Assembly (NCBI RefSeq): GCF_004959855.1
Contig: NZ_SPNT01000006.1
Coordinates: 248,001 to 312,000 of the forward strand
Reading direction: 5' to 3'
Length of the DNA: 64,000 nt
From: Nitratireductor sp. XY-223
GTDB lineage: Bacteria; Pseudomonadota; Alphaproteobacteria; Rhizobiales; Rhizobiaceae
In this document: piece by piece, positions 1 through 8,116 of the stretch
Numbering within the stretch: the stretch's first letter is position 1
Layout: every line of letters starts with the position of its first letter
Position numbers and translations under genes: made by a program
The notes under the pieces: generated by a model
Told to the model about the DNA's origin: nothing
The model's input: only the letters and a program-made list of their open reading frames with translations
Database searches by the model: none

Positions 1-1
1 T

Positions 2-1237
2 GCGCGCTGGATGTCCGACGGTACCGCCGTCTACTATGCGCTGAACCTCGATTATATGGTGACGCCCTTCGGATTGTGGTTCCGCCAGTTCGAGCCGCTG
101 CTGAAGATCTTGACCTATTACGTGTTCTGGCTGGAACTGGTCGGACCGATCCTGATCTTCTCACCGTTCTTCCACCGGACCCTGCGTGTCATTCTGATGT
201 GCGCTTTCATCACAATGCATCTGGGCTTCATGTTGTGCCTGGAGATCGGGCTTTTCCCTGTCATCTCGATCATCATGAACCTGACTTTTCTGCCCGGTCG
301 GACCTGGGACCGGTTGGCGGAACGGGCAGCGCGGCGGCGACCCGCGCGATTGGCGGTCTGGTATGATCGCGAATGCATGTTTTGTCTGAAGGCCTGCCGG
401 GCTCTGCGGATGTTCCTTTTCCTGGGTGATACGCCGATCAGACCGGCACAGGACGACCCCAAGGCGGGTCCGTTGCTTGCGGAAAGCAATTCCTGGGTTG
501 TGACATGCGATGGCGAAACTGGCCTGAAATGGAATGCCATGCGCCTGCTGGTTCGCGGCTCGCCGGTGTTTGGGCCCCTTGCTTTCGTGATGGGAGCACG
601 GCCTGTCGTGTGGCTGGGAGACCGGTCCTACGATTGCGTTGCCGCCAACCGCGTTCGGCTTGCGAGTATCTCGGACCGGCTGCTGCCCTGGCGGCCGATA
701 CCGCTGCGTGCCGGCTGGATGACCAACGGACTTGCCGGCTTGTTCCTGGTTTTCGTTACAATTCAGAACGTCTCGACCCTTCCGGCAGCAAAATGGACGT
801 TGCCGGACAGCTTCGTCATCACGCGCCAGGCACTTGGCCTTTACCAGTTCTGGACAATGTTCGCACCGCACCCCGAACTGACGAGTCCGTGGCCGGTTAT
901 TGAGGGAAAACTGACGGACGGGACTACCGTCGATGTCTATGGCGGAAGGGTCGGAAATGCCGACAGATCAAGACCGGATGTCGTCTCCGAAGTCTATGGG
1001 AATTACCGTTGGCGCAAGTTCTTGTCCAATCTCGAAGACCAGTCCTATTTTTCGGCCCGGCAGTTTCTTGCCCTGAACTACGCTCGCTATTTGTGCAGGG
1101 CCTGGAATAAGTCCCACCCAGGTGGTTCGGAACTCGCGACATTCACTATTGTTTTTAAGGTGGAATTCACGCCTCCACCGGACGTCCCCCGGGTTGTTCA
1201 GGAAAGGGACGTGTGGTTGCATGATTGTTTCGGCTAA
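2..1237 (+). CDS. HTTM-DCC1 fusion membrane thiol oxidoreductase (5' truncated)
   Basis: The reading frame is already open at base 2, so the N-terminus lies outside the window; 411 codons are visible. Roughly the first 105 residues hold several hydrophobic helices and resemble the second half of an HTTM (vitamin K carboxylase-like transmembrane) domain, including the typical start DGTAVYYALN. From about residue 118 a thioredoxin-fold DCC1/DUF393 domain follows, marked by VWYDRECMFCLKAC with the D-x-x-C-x-x-C signature. One more hydrophobic helix lies near residue 245 (GLAGLFLVFVTIQNV), then a soluble tail. The HTTM-DCC combination is known in bacteria, but its substrate is not established. 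A membrane-bound disulfide or thiol redox role is inferred from the CxxC pair. No obvious operon partner is visible downstream. Confidence 0.75.
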   Translation, partial: ARWMSDGTAVYYALNLDYMVTPFGLWFRQFEPLLKILTYYVFWLELVGPILIFSPFFHRTLRVILMCAFITMHLGFMLCLEIGLFPVISIIMNLTFLPGRTWDRLAERAARRRPARLAVWYDRECMFCLKACRALRMFLFLGDTPIRPAQDDPKAGPLLAESNSWVVTCDGETGLKWNAMRLLVRGSPVFGPLAFVMGARPVVWLGDRSYDCVAANRVRLASISDRLLPWRPIPLRAGWMTNGLAGLFLVFVTIQNVSTLPAAKWTLPDSFVITRQALGLYQFWTMFAPHPELTSPWPVIEGKLTDGTTVDVYGGRVGNADRSRPDVVSEVYGNYRWRKFLSNLEDQSYFSARQFLALNYARYLCRAWNKSHPGGSELATFTIVFKVEFTPPPDVPRVVQERDVWLHDCFG

Positions 1238-1337
1238 TACTTGAGATTGGTTGCCGTCAACTTTACGTAAATCAACAAATTCAATTAATTATTAGCTTAG
1301 ATACTCCATCCTGCGTCCCAGGTTAGGGGGTAGTGAC

Positions 1338-2153
1338 ATGGCAATTACACAAACTATACGCCAATTCCCAAAGGCGTTTGCTTTGTCTGCTGTGCTTGTA
1401 TTTGGCTTCATGGCGGCTGCGTTTGCGGGCGACTGGGTCGTGTCCAAGGTCAGCAGACCAGCCTATTACACGATTGACAGCGAGAACTGGCATCCGATTA
1501 CCCGCGGCATGCAGATACCGGAAGCAAGCTGGATACACACGGGCCGGCGCGGCCGGGTGCAGCTCAGCCGCGGCGAGGAGATGATCCTCTACCGGCCCAA
1601 CACGCTTGCAGCGCTGATCAGCCATGGCAGGCACGGGCAGAAGACAGAGCTTCGCCAACAATTCGGCAGCCTGCTGCTTGATGTTGAAACTCGGAACAAG
1701 AAACACCTGCGCGTCAAAACGCCTTTCCTGGCGGCCGTCGTGAAAGGCACACGGTTTACGGTAAAGGTCAACCAGCATGCGGCGGAAGTCTCGGTTCAGC
1801 GTGGTGTCGTCGGAGTGACGGCGAACAGTGGCGGCGAGACCCTGGATGTCGGCGCCGGCCAGAGCGCCAGCGTCTCCGGTGCAGCCGCAACAGACGTATC
1901 CGTGAGTAAAACCAATGAATCCGTTCTAGCGGCAATCTTCGGCAACCTTGCTTCCGTTGGAAATGCCAACGGAAACGGCAACGGTAGCAGCAATGGAAAT
2001 GCCAACGGAAACGGAAACGGGAACGGAAACGGCAACGGAAACGGGAACGGAAACGGCAACGGCAACGGGAACGGCAACGGAAACGGGAACGGAAACGGCA
2101 ACGGGAACGGAAACGGGAACGGAAACGGCAACGGCAACGGCAACGGCGGCTAG
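1338..2153 (+). CDS. FecR-domain exported protein with Asn-Gly repeat tail
   Basis: A 271-residue protein. Residues 1-31 form a signal peptide (hydrophobic core ALSAVLVFGFMAAAFA, likely cut after AFA). Residues about 35-185 are a FecR domain: an early SxVSRPAYYT segment, GRRGRVQLSRGEEMILYRPN, then a VKTPFLAAVVKGTRFTVKV core, which is the conserved TPxxxxxVRGTxF-type motif. From about residue 209 to the end the protein is almost pure Asn-Gly dipeptide with two short SSNGNA/NGNA interruptions, encoded by a GGNAAC hexanucleotide repeat. FecR domains sit in the periplasm; outside siderophore systems they often neighbour CHASE2-domain sensors, as here (next gene 35 bp downstream at the ATG). I infer a periplasmic ligand or scaffold for that sensor. 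The low-complexity tail has no assignable function. Confidence 0.8.
   Translation: MAITQTIRQFPKAFALSAVLVFGFMAAAFAGDWVVSKVSRPAYYTIDSENWHPITRGMQIPEASWIHTGRRGRVQLSRGEEMILYRPNTLAALISHGRHGQKTELRQQFGSLLLDVETRNKKHLRVKTPFLAAVVKGTRFTVKVNQHAAEVSVQRGVVGVTANSGGETLDVGAGQSASVSGAAATDVSVSKTNESVLAAIFGNLASVGNANGNGNGSSNGNANGNGNGNGNGNGNGNGNGNGNGNGNGNGNGNGNGNGNGNGNGNGNGNGG
1963..2150 (+). repeat. GGNAAC hexanucleotide tandem repeat (in-frame)
   Basis: About 30 near-perfect copies of a GGNAAC hexamer (mostly GGAAAC, GGGAAC, GGCAAC) run in frame at the 3' end of the FecR-domain gene and encode the Asn-Gly tail. The third position varies while the amino acids do not. Such an array can change length by slippage in 6-bp steps without breaking the frame. 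Confidence 0.9.
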
Positions 2154-2188
2154 TTCCAGTCGCCAGGGGACAATTGCAGACGGTGATC

Positions 2189-4993
2189 ATGAACATCACG
2201 CCCAACACCGCGCGGGTCGCCGCGCAGGCGGTCCTGTGTCTGGGCGTGATCTGGCTCCAGACACTGGGAGCTTTCAATGGTGCGCAGCACAGCATCGATG
2301 AAATACGAGCGCAATTCGCTACGAGAACGGCGACCGGCGACATTGCGTTTGTCGCTATTGATCACGGGAGCCTGAGCCAGATTGGTGTGTGGCCGTGGCC
2401 GCGATCGGTTCACGCCCGCCTGATCGACAAACTTGTCGAAGCCGAAGTCGCTGATATCGTGTTTGATGTCGATTTCAGCAGCCGCTCCTCTCCACAGGAA
2501 GACAAGCGGCTGCTGGATGCGTTACGGGATGCTGGCGGGTCCGTGGTATTCCCGACGTTTGCGCAGCCCGACACGGTCGCCTCCGGCGCAGCCCGACTTG
2601 TTCGCTCGCTGCCCAATGAACTGTTCCGGGACGATACCTGGCTCGCCAGTGTACAGGTAGTGCCCGATGCGGATGGCGCGGTTCGCAGATACGCTTTCGG
2701 AACCCGTGTGGACGGTGAAATCATTCCCTCTGCGGCGGCGATCCTGGCCGGCATACCACAACTAGCGACCGGTTATTTCGGAATTGATTTCTCGATCGAC
2801 CCGAATAGCGTTCCCACCTATTCCGTTGTCGATCTCCTGTCCGGCGACATCCCGGCTGGTGCATTGCGTGACAAATCCGTGATCGTCGGCGCGCATGCGA
2901 TCGAACTCAGGGACACGTTCGCCGTTCCGGTCCATACGCTGATATCCGGTCCGTTGCTGCAGGTCCTGGCGGCGGAAACGCTGGTTCAGAACCGTATTCT
3001 GATACCGACGGGACAATGGCTGAACGGTGCGCTTGTAGTGCTCATTCTGGCCGCCGCGCTCCTGACCGCGCGTCTCGGCCTGCCCATGCGCCTGTTTGTT
3101 CTTGCGGCACTTTCCGCACTGATTGAGGGGGGTGGTGTCCTACTGCAGATGGATTCCGGGATTTTGCTGGCGACGGCACAGGTTCATGCCGCCGTAGCCG
3201 GGCTTGCACTGCTGGCCGTTGCGAGCGAAATCAACGTCACGTCGCTCCTTCTGCGCCTGTCCCGCATGGAGAGCCTTAATACAAAGCGCGTACTCAGCCA
3301 GGTCTTCTCGGACAGCGCAGACGGTTTTCTTGTCGTGGATGGCGAAGGACGTGTTCTCGAGATCAATGAGAATTTTCGTGTGCTTTTTGGCATTGGCCAT
3401 GGAAAGCACGAGGAAGAGCATATCGTCGATGCGCTCCCCGACCCGATGGCACGCGACCTGAAAATGACGCTTGCGCATACGGGTGAGAGGCATGTCACGG
3501 GAGAAATTGAATTTGAGGTCCGTGATAGCAAAACCGAAGGCAGGCGGGTTGTCGATTACACCATCACACTTTCAAAAGTGACTGGACCCGGAGAATCGGA
3601 AAAAGACGGCGAATGTCCGATTATCGCGTCGGTCGCGGCACGGGATGTCAGTGTTGAGAGGGCGCAACGAAAAGAGCTCGAGTATCTTTCGCGATATGAC
3701 GACCTGACAGGGGCTATGCGCCGGCGCGCATATGTTGAGAATCTCGACCGGCATCTTGAGACACTGAGCGGTCACGGTCGCAAGGTTACCGTTGTTGTGG
3801 TCAACATTCACCGCTTCAAGGCGCTGAACGGAACACTGGGCCGTTCAATCGGCGACGCCCTGCTTCAGGCCGTGGCAAGGAGATTGGCTGATATCGATCT
3901 GCCGGTTTCGCCGGCGTCGCGCCTGGATGCCGATACATTTGCTTTTCACAATGATTCGGAACTCAGCAAATCAGGCGGTCGATACCTGGCGGACGCGGTT
4001 ATTCGCGAATTGAGCAAGCCGTACAACTTGAGCGGTATGCAGGTCTCGGCCGATTTCTATGCCGGCCTTTCCGAGGCGGTTGACCTCCCGTCGCAGACTG
4101 CTGACGATCTCATAAGCAATGCCGAACTGGCATTGGACACGGCCCGCAGGCAAGGCGGCGGCGGTATCGCCTATTACGATCCCACGCACGCACAGCAGTT
4201 GCAGCGTGCGCGGCTGATCGAGCGGGAAATGCAGAATGCATTGAAAAGCGGCAAAGATCAGTTTCATGTGGCCTATCAGCCGCAGGTGCACACGAAGGAC
4301 CGCACACCCGCTGGCGCGGAAGCGCTTTTGCGCTGGACGCACCCCTATTTGGGCGTGATATCGCCAGGGGAGTTTATCGAAATCGCAGAAGCGAACGGCA
4401 TCATCGTCCAACTCGGGCGGTGGATCCTGAACGAAGCGTGCAGGGAGGCTCGCAACTGGCCGGATGATGTCACGGTTTCCGTCAATGTGTCCGCGACCCA
4501 GCTTTTGCGGGGCGGTGTCGTCAACGATGTGCGCGAAGCTCTGGCCGACAGTGGTCTGCCGCCGAAACGCCTAGAGCTTGAGATCACCGAGTCGAACTTC
4601 CTGACGGCGACAAAGGATCTGCTTTCCCAGTTAGAGGAATTGAAGGCGCTCGGTGTATCCCTGGCGCTTGACGATTTTGGAACAGGCTACTCCTCGCTCG
4701 GTTATGTCGCGAGCTTTCCTGTCGACAAGATCAAAGTCGATCAGATGTTCATGCGGGGTTTGCCGCAGTCGGCAAGAGACCAATCCGTTATCTTCGCGGC
4801 ACAGGTGCTGGGTGAGGGGCTCGGTATGGAAGTCCTGTGCGAAGGTGTTGAAACGGAAGAACAGTATCAGCTGGTGCGCAGCATCGGCTGCCATAAGATT
4901 CAGGGATACTATTTCGGCAAACCGCAATCGGCGGCGGAAATCCGCAACTGGTTTGAAGATCGCGGCGTTCCCGCAATCAAGGACGCGGTGTAG
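2189..4993 (+). CDS. CHASE2-PAS-GGDEF-EAL protein, probable c-di-GMP phosphodiesterase
   Basis: From the ATG at 2189 the protein has 934 residues; in-frame GTG 2183 and TTG 2174 lie closer to an AGGGGA at 2165-2170, so the start is uncertain. Order of domains: an N-terminal membrane helix; a periplasmic CHASE2 domain to about residue 270 (IDEIRAQFATRTATGDIAFVAID, VFDVDFSSRS); three membrane helices (280-345); a PAS domain (FSDSADGFLVVDGEGRVLEINE, about 370-400); GGDEF (about 500-660); EAL (about 690-920). The GGDEF site is degenerate: the metal Asp segment reads VVVNIHRF and the signature reads DADTF, so cyclase activity is unlikely. The EAL site looks complete: EALLRW, NVSATQ, EITES, DDFGTGYSS, KIKVD, CEGVET, QGYYFGKP. 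I infer membrane-sensed c-di-GMP hydrolysis, with the upstream FecR protein as a likely periplasmic partner. Confidence 0.9.
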   Translation: MNITPNTARVAAQAVLCLGVIWLQTLGAFNGAQHSIDEIRAQFATRTATGDIAFVAIDHGSLSQIGVWPWPRSVHARLIDKLVEAEVADIVFDVDFSSRSSPQEDKRLLDALRDAGGSVVFPTFAQPDTVASGAARLVRSLPNELFRDDTWLASVQVVPDADGAVRRYAFGTRVDGEIIPSAAAILAGIPQLATGYFGIDFSIDPNSVPTYSVVDLLSGDIPAGALRDKSVIVGAHAIELRDTFAVPVHTLISGPLLQVLAAETLVQNRILIPTGQWLNGALVVLILAAALLTARLGLPMRLFVLAALSALIEGGGVLLQMDSGILLATAQVHAAVAGLALLAVASEINVTSLLLRLSRMESLNTKRVLSQVFSDSADGFLVVDGEGRVLEINENFRVLFGIGHGKHEEEHIVDALPDPMARDLKMTLAHTGERHVTGEIEFEVRDSKTEGRRVVDYTITLSKVTGPGESEKDGECPIIASVAARDVSVERAQRKELEYLSRYDDLTGAMRRRAYVENLDRHLETLSGHGRKVTVVVVNIHRFKALNGTLGRSIGDALLQAVARRLADIDLPVSPASRLDADTFAFHNDSELSKSGGRYLADAVIRELSKPYNLSGMQVSADFYAGLSEAVDLPSQTADDLISNAELALDTARRQGGGGIAYYDPTHAQQLQRARLIEREMQNALKSGKDQFHVAYQPQVHTKDRTPAGAEALLRWTHPYLGVISPGEFIEIAEANGIIVQLGRWILNEACREARNWPDDVTVSVNVSATQLLRGGVVNDVREALADSGLPPKRLELEITESNFLTATKDLLSQLEELKALGVSLALDDFGTGYSSLGYVASFPVDKIKVDQMFMRGLPQSARDQSVIFAAQVLGEGLGMEVLCEGVETEEQYQLVRSIGCHKIQGYYFGKPQSAAEIRNWFEDRGVPAIKDAV

Positions 4994-5019
4994 CGCTTCG
5001 GGTGTGACCAGCAGCTATT

Positions 5020-6177
5020 TCATGGCTTGGGGATTTGCGTCGGCATGATCTCGGCGACGAAGTTGCGCTTGCCGTTGGCGATTTCGAGGATCGTCACGGA
5101 TTTTTTCGGCACGTGGTCACCGCCGACGAAACTGATCGTGCCGGTCACGCCTTCGTAGTTCTCGATGGTGCCGAGCGCCTCAAGCAGTTTGTCCGGCTCG
5201 GACGAGCCGGCCTTTTCGACCGCCGCGATCAACAGGCCGACCGTGTCGTAGCCGAGCCCAGCAAAGCCGTCCGGCACAGCGCCGTCATGGGCGGCGGCAT
5301 AGGCGTCGGCGAATGTACGGGCGTGCGCAGACGGATTGTCGCCGCCAAAGAAGGCATGGGTGGTGAAGTAGATGTCCTTGAGGGACGGGTCGGCGCCCCA
5401 GACCGAATCACCGTCATATCCGTCGCCGCCGAGGATCGGCTGCTCGAAGCCGTTCTCACGCAGTGTCCTGGCAAATGAAAGGGCGCCGGCCGGCGTTTCC
5501 GCGGCGACAAAAATGATGTCGGCCGCGGCGGCACGGATCATTGCATTGGCAAACTTTTCGGCACCCTGGAACTTGATCGCCGAGGTGACCTTGCCGCCAA
5601 GCGCCTCGAAACTGCGACTGAAATACTCCTGGAGAAGCCGAGTGTAGGTGTGGCTGGAGTCGTAGAGGACGGTGACCGAACGCGCCTTCAGCGTGTCATA
5701 GGCGAATTGCGCGGCGGCCGCCGCCTGCACATTGTCGCCGAAACAGGCGAGGAACAGGAACTCCGGCACCTGCAGCGGCAGCTGCGGGGACGTTGCGCCC
5801 GATGTGACGAAAACGCGGCCCGCCCGGGCGGACACCTCGCCGGCGGCGCGCGCCTGGTCGCTGCTCGAAAGGCCGAACAGGGCGGGCACATCCGGTGCTT
5901 CCGCCAGGATTTCGTCGGCGGCCGCGGCGGCGCCCTCCGGACTGCCGCTCGCATCCTTGATGATCAGTTCGACGGGCCGGCTGAGAATGCCGCCCTTGCC
6001 GTTGACCTGGTCCACGTACAGTTTCGCGCCGCGCGAGGAGGGGATGCCATAGGTGCTCCAGTCGCCCGTCAGGTTGTAGACGGCACCGAAGCGGATCGGC
6101 CCCTGCATCGCGGAAGACGACACGGCTATGAAAAGGCCAGCGGCGATGAATAGAGCGGCAAAACCGGCAAAGCGCAT
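5020..6177 (-). CDS. Periplasmic binding protein, branched-chain amino acid ABC type
   Basis: A 385-residue type I periplasmic binding protein (Peripla_BP_6/LivJ-like). The N-terminus MRFAGFAALFIAAGLFIAVSSSA is a signal peptide. The mature part opens with IRFGAVYNLTGDWSTYG, then GAKLYVDQVNGKGGILSRPVELIIKDASG, the usual family opening, and contains FVTSGATSP and the hinge-region GYDGDSVWG. The ATG at 6177 is preferred over a TTG at 6183 because AGGGA lies about 8 nt before the ATG. No permease or ATPase genes adjoin it, so it is an orphan binding component; its ligand cannot be told from sequence. A perfect CACAACG-GAG-CGTTGTG palindrome lies 32 bp upstream of the start. Confidence 0.88.
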   Translation of the reverse strand: MRFAGFAALFIAAGLFIAVSSSAMQGPIRFGAVYNLTGDWSTYGIPSSRGAKLYVDQVNGKGGILSRPVELIIKDASGSPEGAAAAADEILAEAPDVPALFGLSSSDQARAAGEVSARAGRVFVTSGATSPQLPLQVPEFLFLACFGDNVQAAAAAQFAYDTLKARSVTVLYDSSHTYTRLLQEYFSRSFEALGGKVTSAIKFQGAEKFANAMIRAAAADIIFVAAETPAGALSFARTLRENGFEQPILGGDGYDGDSVWGADPSLKDIYFTTHAFFGGDNPSAHARTFADAYAAAHDGAVPDGFAGLGYDTVGLLIAAVEKAGSSEPDKLLEALGTIENYEGVTGTISFVGGDHVPKKSVTILEIANGKRNFVAEIMPTQIPKP

Positions 6178-6209
6178 CGACAAATCCCTGTCCTGACGGG
6201 TGATCTAAT

Positions 6210-6226
6210 CACAACGGAGCGTTGTG
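6210..6226. promoter_or_regulatory. 17-bp palindrome before the orphan binding-protein gene
   Basis: CACAACG and CGTTGTG arms are perfectly inverted around GAG, 33-49 bp upstream of the ATG at 6177 (minus strand). This is a typical position for an operator or a 5' UTR hairpin. No regulator gene is adjacent, so the binder is unknown. Confidence 0.4.
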
Positions 6227-6295
6227 CAGCAACACTATGACCGCCTTGTGTCGGCACAAATGAAGGGGTTCGAGTCCCCGAGGGCCAGGGACTGG

Positions 6296-7207
6296 CTATG
6301 GCCAGCGCACGGCGGGCGGCATGGACGACAGGATCGATTCGACATTGCCGCCGGTCTTGAGGCCGAAGATCGTGCCGCGGTCGTAGAGCAGGTTGAACTC
6401 GACATAGCGGCCGCGCCGGATCAGTTGCTCGTTTCGGTCGTTCTCGTCCCAATGGGTGTTGAAGTTGCGCCGCACGAGCTTCGGATAGGCAACCGTGAAG
6501 GCGCGCCCGACATCCTGCACGAAGGCAAAATCGGCGTCCCAGCCGCCATCGGCGTCACGGGAGCGCAGCCAGTCGAAGAATATGCCGCCGACGCCGCGCG
6601 GCTCGTCGCGGTGCTTGAGGAAAAAATAGTCGTCGCACCATTTCTTGTAACGCGGGTAGTCGGCGACGCCGTGGCGTGTGCAGGCGACCTCCATGGCCTT
6701 GTGGAAGAGCTGGGTGTCGGGATCGTCCTGAAGGCGCCGGCGATCGAGAACAGGTGTCAGATCGGCGCCGCCGCCGAACCATTGCGTGGACGTGACCACC
6801 ATGCGGGTGTTCATGTGCACGGCCGGGACGTTCGGATTGACCGGATGGGCGATCAGCGAGATGCCCGATGCCCAGAAACGCGGATCGATCTCCGCGCCCG
6901 GAATCTGCTGGCGGAATTCTGAGGAGAACTCGCCATGTACGGTCGAGGTGTGAACGCCGACCTTCTCGAAGACGCGGCCGCCCATCATCGACATCGTGCC
7001 GCCGCCGCCCTTGCCTTCCTCGCGCAGCCAGTCGGTGCGGACGAACCGGCCCGGCGGATCGTCGGCGAGCGGACCGGTAACCTCGTCCTCGAGCTGCTCG
7101 AAGGTCGAGCAGATGGCGTCGCGAAGCGTCTCGAACCAGATGCGCGCCTTGCCTTTTTTTTCTTCCAGCTCAGCCGGATGCCCGAGTGGAAGGTTCGGCC
7201 TTTCCAT
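6296..7207 (-). CDS. hemF: Oxygen-dependent coproporphyrinogen III oxidase
   Basis: 303 residues, the usual HemF length. It decarboxylates and oxidises coproporphyrinogen III to protoporphyrinogen IX with O2 during heme synthesis. Family hallmarks are visible: [76 protein letters not shown], and the C-terminal [39 protein letters not shown] lies about 10 nt before the ATG. It is followed after 118 bp by the orphan binding protein, which probably has its own promoter. No FixK/FNR box (TTGAT-N4-ATCAA) is visible upstream; a TACAC-N5-GTGTA palindrome lies at 7285. Confidence 0.97.
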   Translation of the reverse strand: MERPNLPLGHPAELEEKKGKARIWFETLRDAICSTFEQLEDEVTGPLADDPPGRFVRTDWLREEGKGGGGTMSMMGGRVFEKVGVHTSTVHGEFSSEFRQQIPGAEIDPRFWASGISLIAHPVNPNVPAVHMNTRMVVTSTQWFGGGADLTPVLDRRRLQDDPDTQLFHKAMEVACTRHGVADYPRYKKWCDDYFFLKHRDEPRGVGGIFFDWLRSRDADGGWDADFAFVQDVGRAFTVAYPKLVRRNFNTHWDENDRNEQLIRRGRYVEFNLLYDRGTIFGLKTGGNVESILSSMPPAVRWP

Positions 7208-7284
7208 CTACAAATGTCCCCAGTTTGTCCCCGGCTCTCCTTAGCAGGTCCAACAATCCGACACCATAGATATGGCGGTTAAAT

Positions 7285-7299
7285 TACACAGTTAGTGTA
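7285..7299. promoter_or_regulatory. TACAC-N5-GTGTA palindrome in the hemF / 7376 divergent region
   Basis: A perfect 5-bp inverted repeat around AGTTA sits in the 168-bp region between the divergent hemF (start 7207) and the small gene at 7376. It may be an operator serving either direction. The arms are short, so chance is not excluded. Confidence 0.25.
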
Positions 7300-7375
7300 G
7301 CGCGTGTTTTGTTGCGTATACACGGACTCGCCAAGCGGCCGGTTCGACCCTATTATCGGGGTTAGGGTGCTGTAT

Positions 7376-7636
7376 ATGAAGCGAGTTCCTAAAGTTCCGC
7401 CCATGGAGGGGCTGCGCCGCCAGATCCGCAAAAGCCGGTCTGAAAAGGGCAAGTCGGGCAGCGATTCGTTCATCCGCGAGACCTTTCGGCTGCCGCGCAC
7501 CGCCGCCCGCGCCAAGGCGCAGGAATGGTTCCGTTCGTGGCCCAAGGCGGCCTACTGGACGGAGGTCGAAAGCTGGCGCCAACTGCCGGGCGACGAGATC
7601 GAATTCACCATGCGGCGGCTGCCGAGCGCCGATTGA
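7376..7636 (+). CDS. Conserved hypothetical small basic protein
   Basis: 86 residues from the ATG at 7376 (MKRVPKVPPMEGLRRQIRKSRSEKGKSGSDSF). The N-terminal third is very rich in Arg/Lys, followed by RLPRTAARAKAQEWFRSWPKAAYWTEVESWRQLPGDEIEFTMRRLPSAD with several Trp residues. There is no signal peptide or membrane segment. It converges on trmL with a 15-bp gap and diverges from hemF. I do not recognise a functional family; the clear codon structure and tight fit between neighbours make it a likely real gene. Confidence 0.65.
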   Translation: MKRVPKVPPMEGLRRQIRKSRSEKGKSGSDSFIRETFRLPRTAARAKAQEWFRSWPKAAYWTEVESWRQLPGDEIEFTMRRLPSAD

Positions 7637-7651
7637 ACGGATCGGCTCTTC

Positions 7652-8116
7652 CTATATCAGTTCGAGCTGCCGGATCGCCTCGCCTGCGATCAGCGCGGCC
7701 GAGACCGCCAGGTTGAGCGAACGACGGCCTTCCACCATCGGAACCACCAGCCGCTCGTCCGCCTCCTTGTGGACCTGGTCGGGGACACCGGAACTCTCGC
7801 GCCCGAAAAGCAGCACGTCGCCGGGCAGGAACGCGAATCGCCGGTAGGACTGTTCGGCCTTCGTCGTCGCCAGGATCAACCTGCGGTCCTGCGAATGCCG
7901 CCACTCCAGGAAGCGCCTCCAGCTCTGGTGCCGGGTGAGGGCCGCCTGCTCGAGGTAGTCCATGCCGGCCCGTTTGAGGGCGCGGTCGGACATGTCGAAG
8001 CCGGCCGGCTCGATCACGTCGACAGCAATGCCCAGGCAGGCGGCCATGCGCAATATGGTTCCCGTGTTGCCGGGTATATCGGGCTGGAAGAGCGCAATTC
8101 TGAGATCGTATTTCAT
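7652..8116 (-). CDS. trmL: tRNA (cytidine/uridine-2'-O-)-methyltransferase TrmL
   Basis: 154 residues from the ATG at 8116, the standard TrmL size. It is a SPOUT-class enzyme that 2'-O-methylates the wobble base 34 of tRNA-Leu isoacceptors using SAM. Signature segments: ALFQPDIPGNTGTILRMAACLG (motif 1), LLFGRESSGVPDQVHK (motif 2) and VPMVEGRRSLNLAVSAALIAGEA (motif 3, the knot region). A longer in-frame upstream extension to 8185 has no family resemblance and was not used. Confidence 0.95.
   Translation of the reverse strand: MKYDLRIALFQPDIPGNTGTILRMAACLGIAVDVIEPAGFDMSDRALKRAGMDYLEQAALTRHQSWRRFLEWRHSQDRRLILATTKAEQSYRRFAFLPGDVLLFGRESSGVPDQVHKEADERLVVPMVEGRRSLNLAVSAALIAGEAIRQLELI

Noticed and set aside
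1796-2343. Long Arg/Phe/Pro-rich frames antisense to the Asn-Gly repeat
   Set aside because: They arise from reading the hexanucleotide repeat in other frames and have no start signals.
6265-6279. GGGG-TTCGAGT-CCCC, a perfect tRNA T-arm look-alike
   Set aside because: No matching acceptor, D-arm or anticodon arm lies 50-70 nt upstream (a GGCCCTC-like 5' acceptor strand is missing). It may be chance or an old attachment-site remnant, but nothing supports either.
7208-7375. FNR/FixK box for hemF
   Set aside because: No TTGAT-N4-ATCAA-like sequence is present; only the TACAC-N5-GTGTA palindrome was found.
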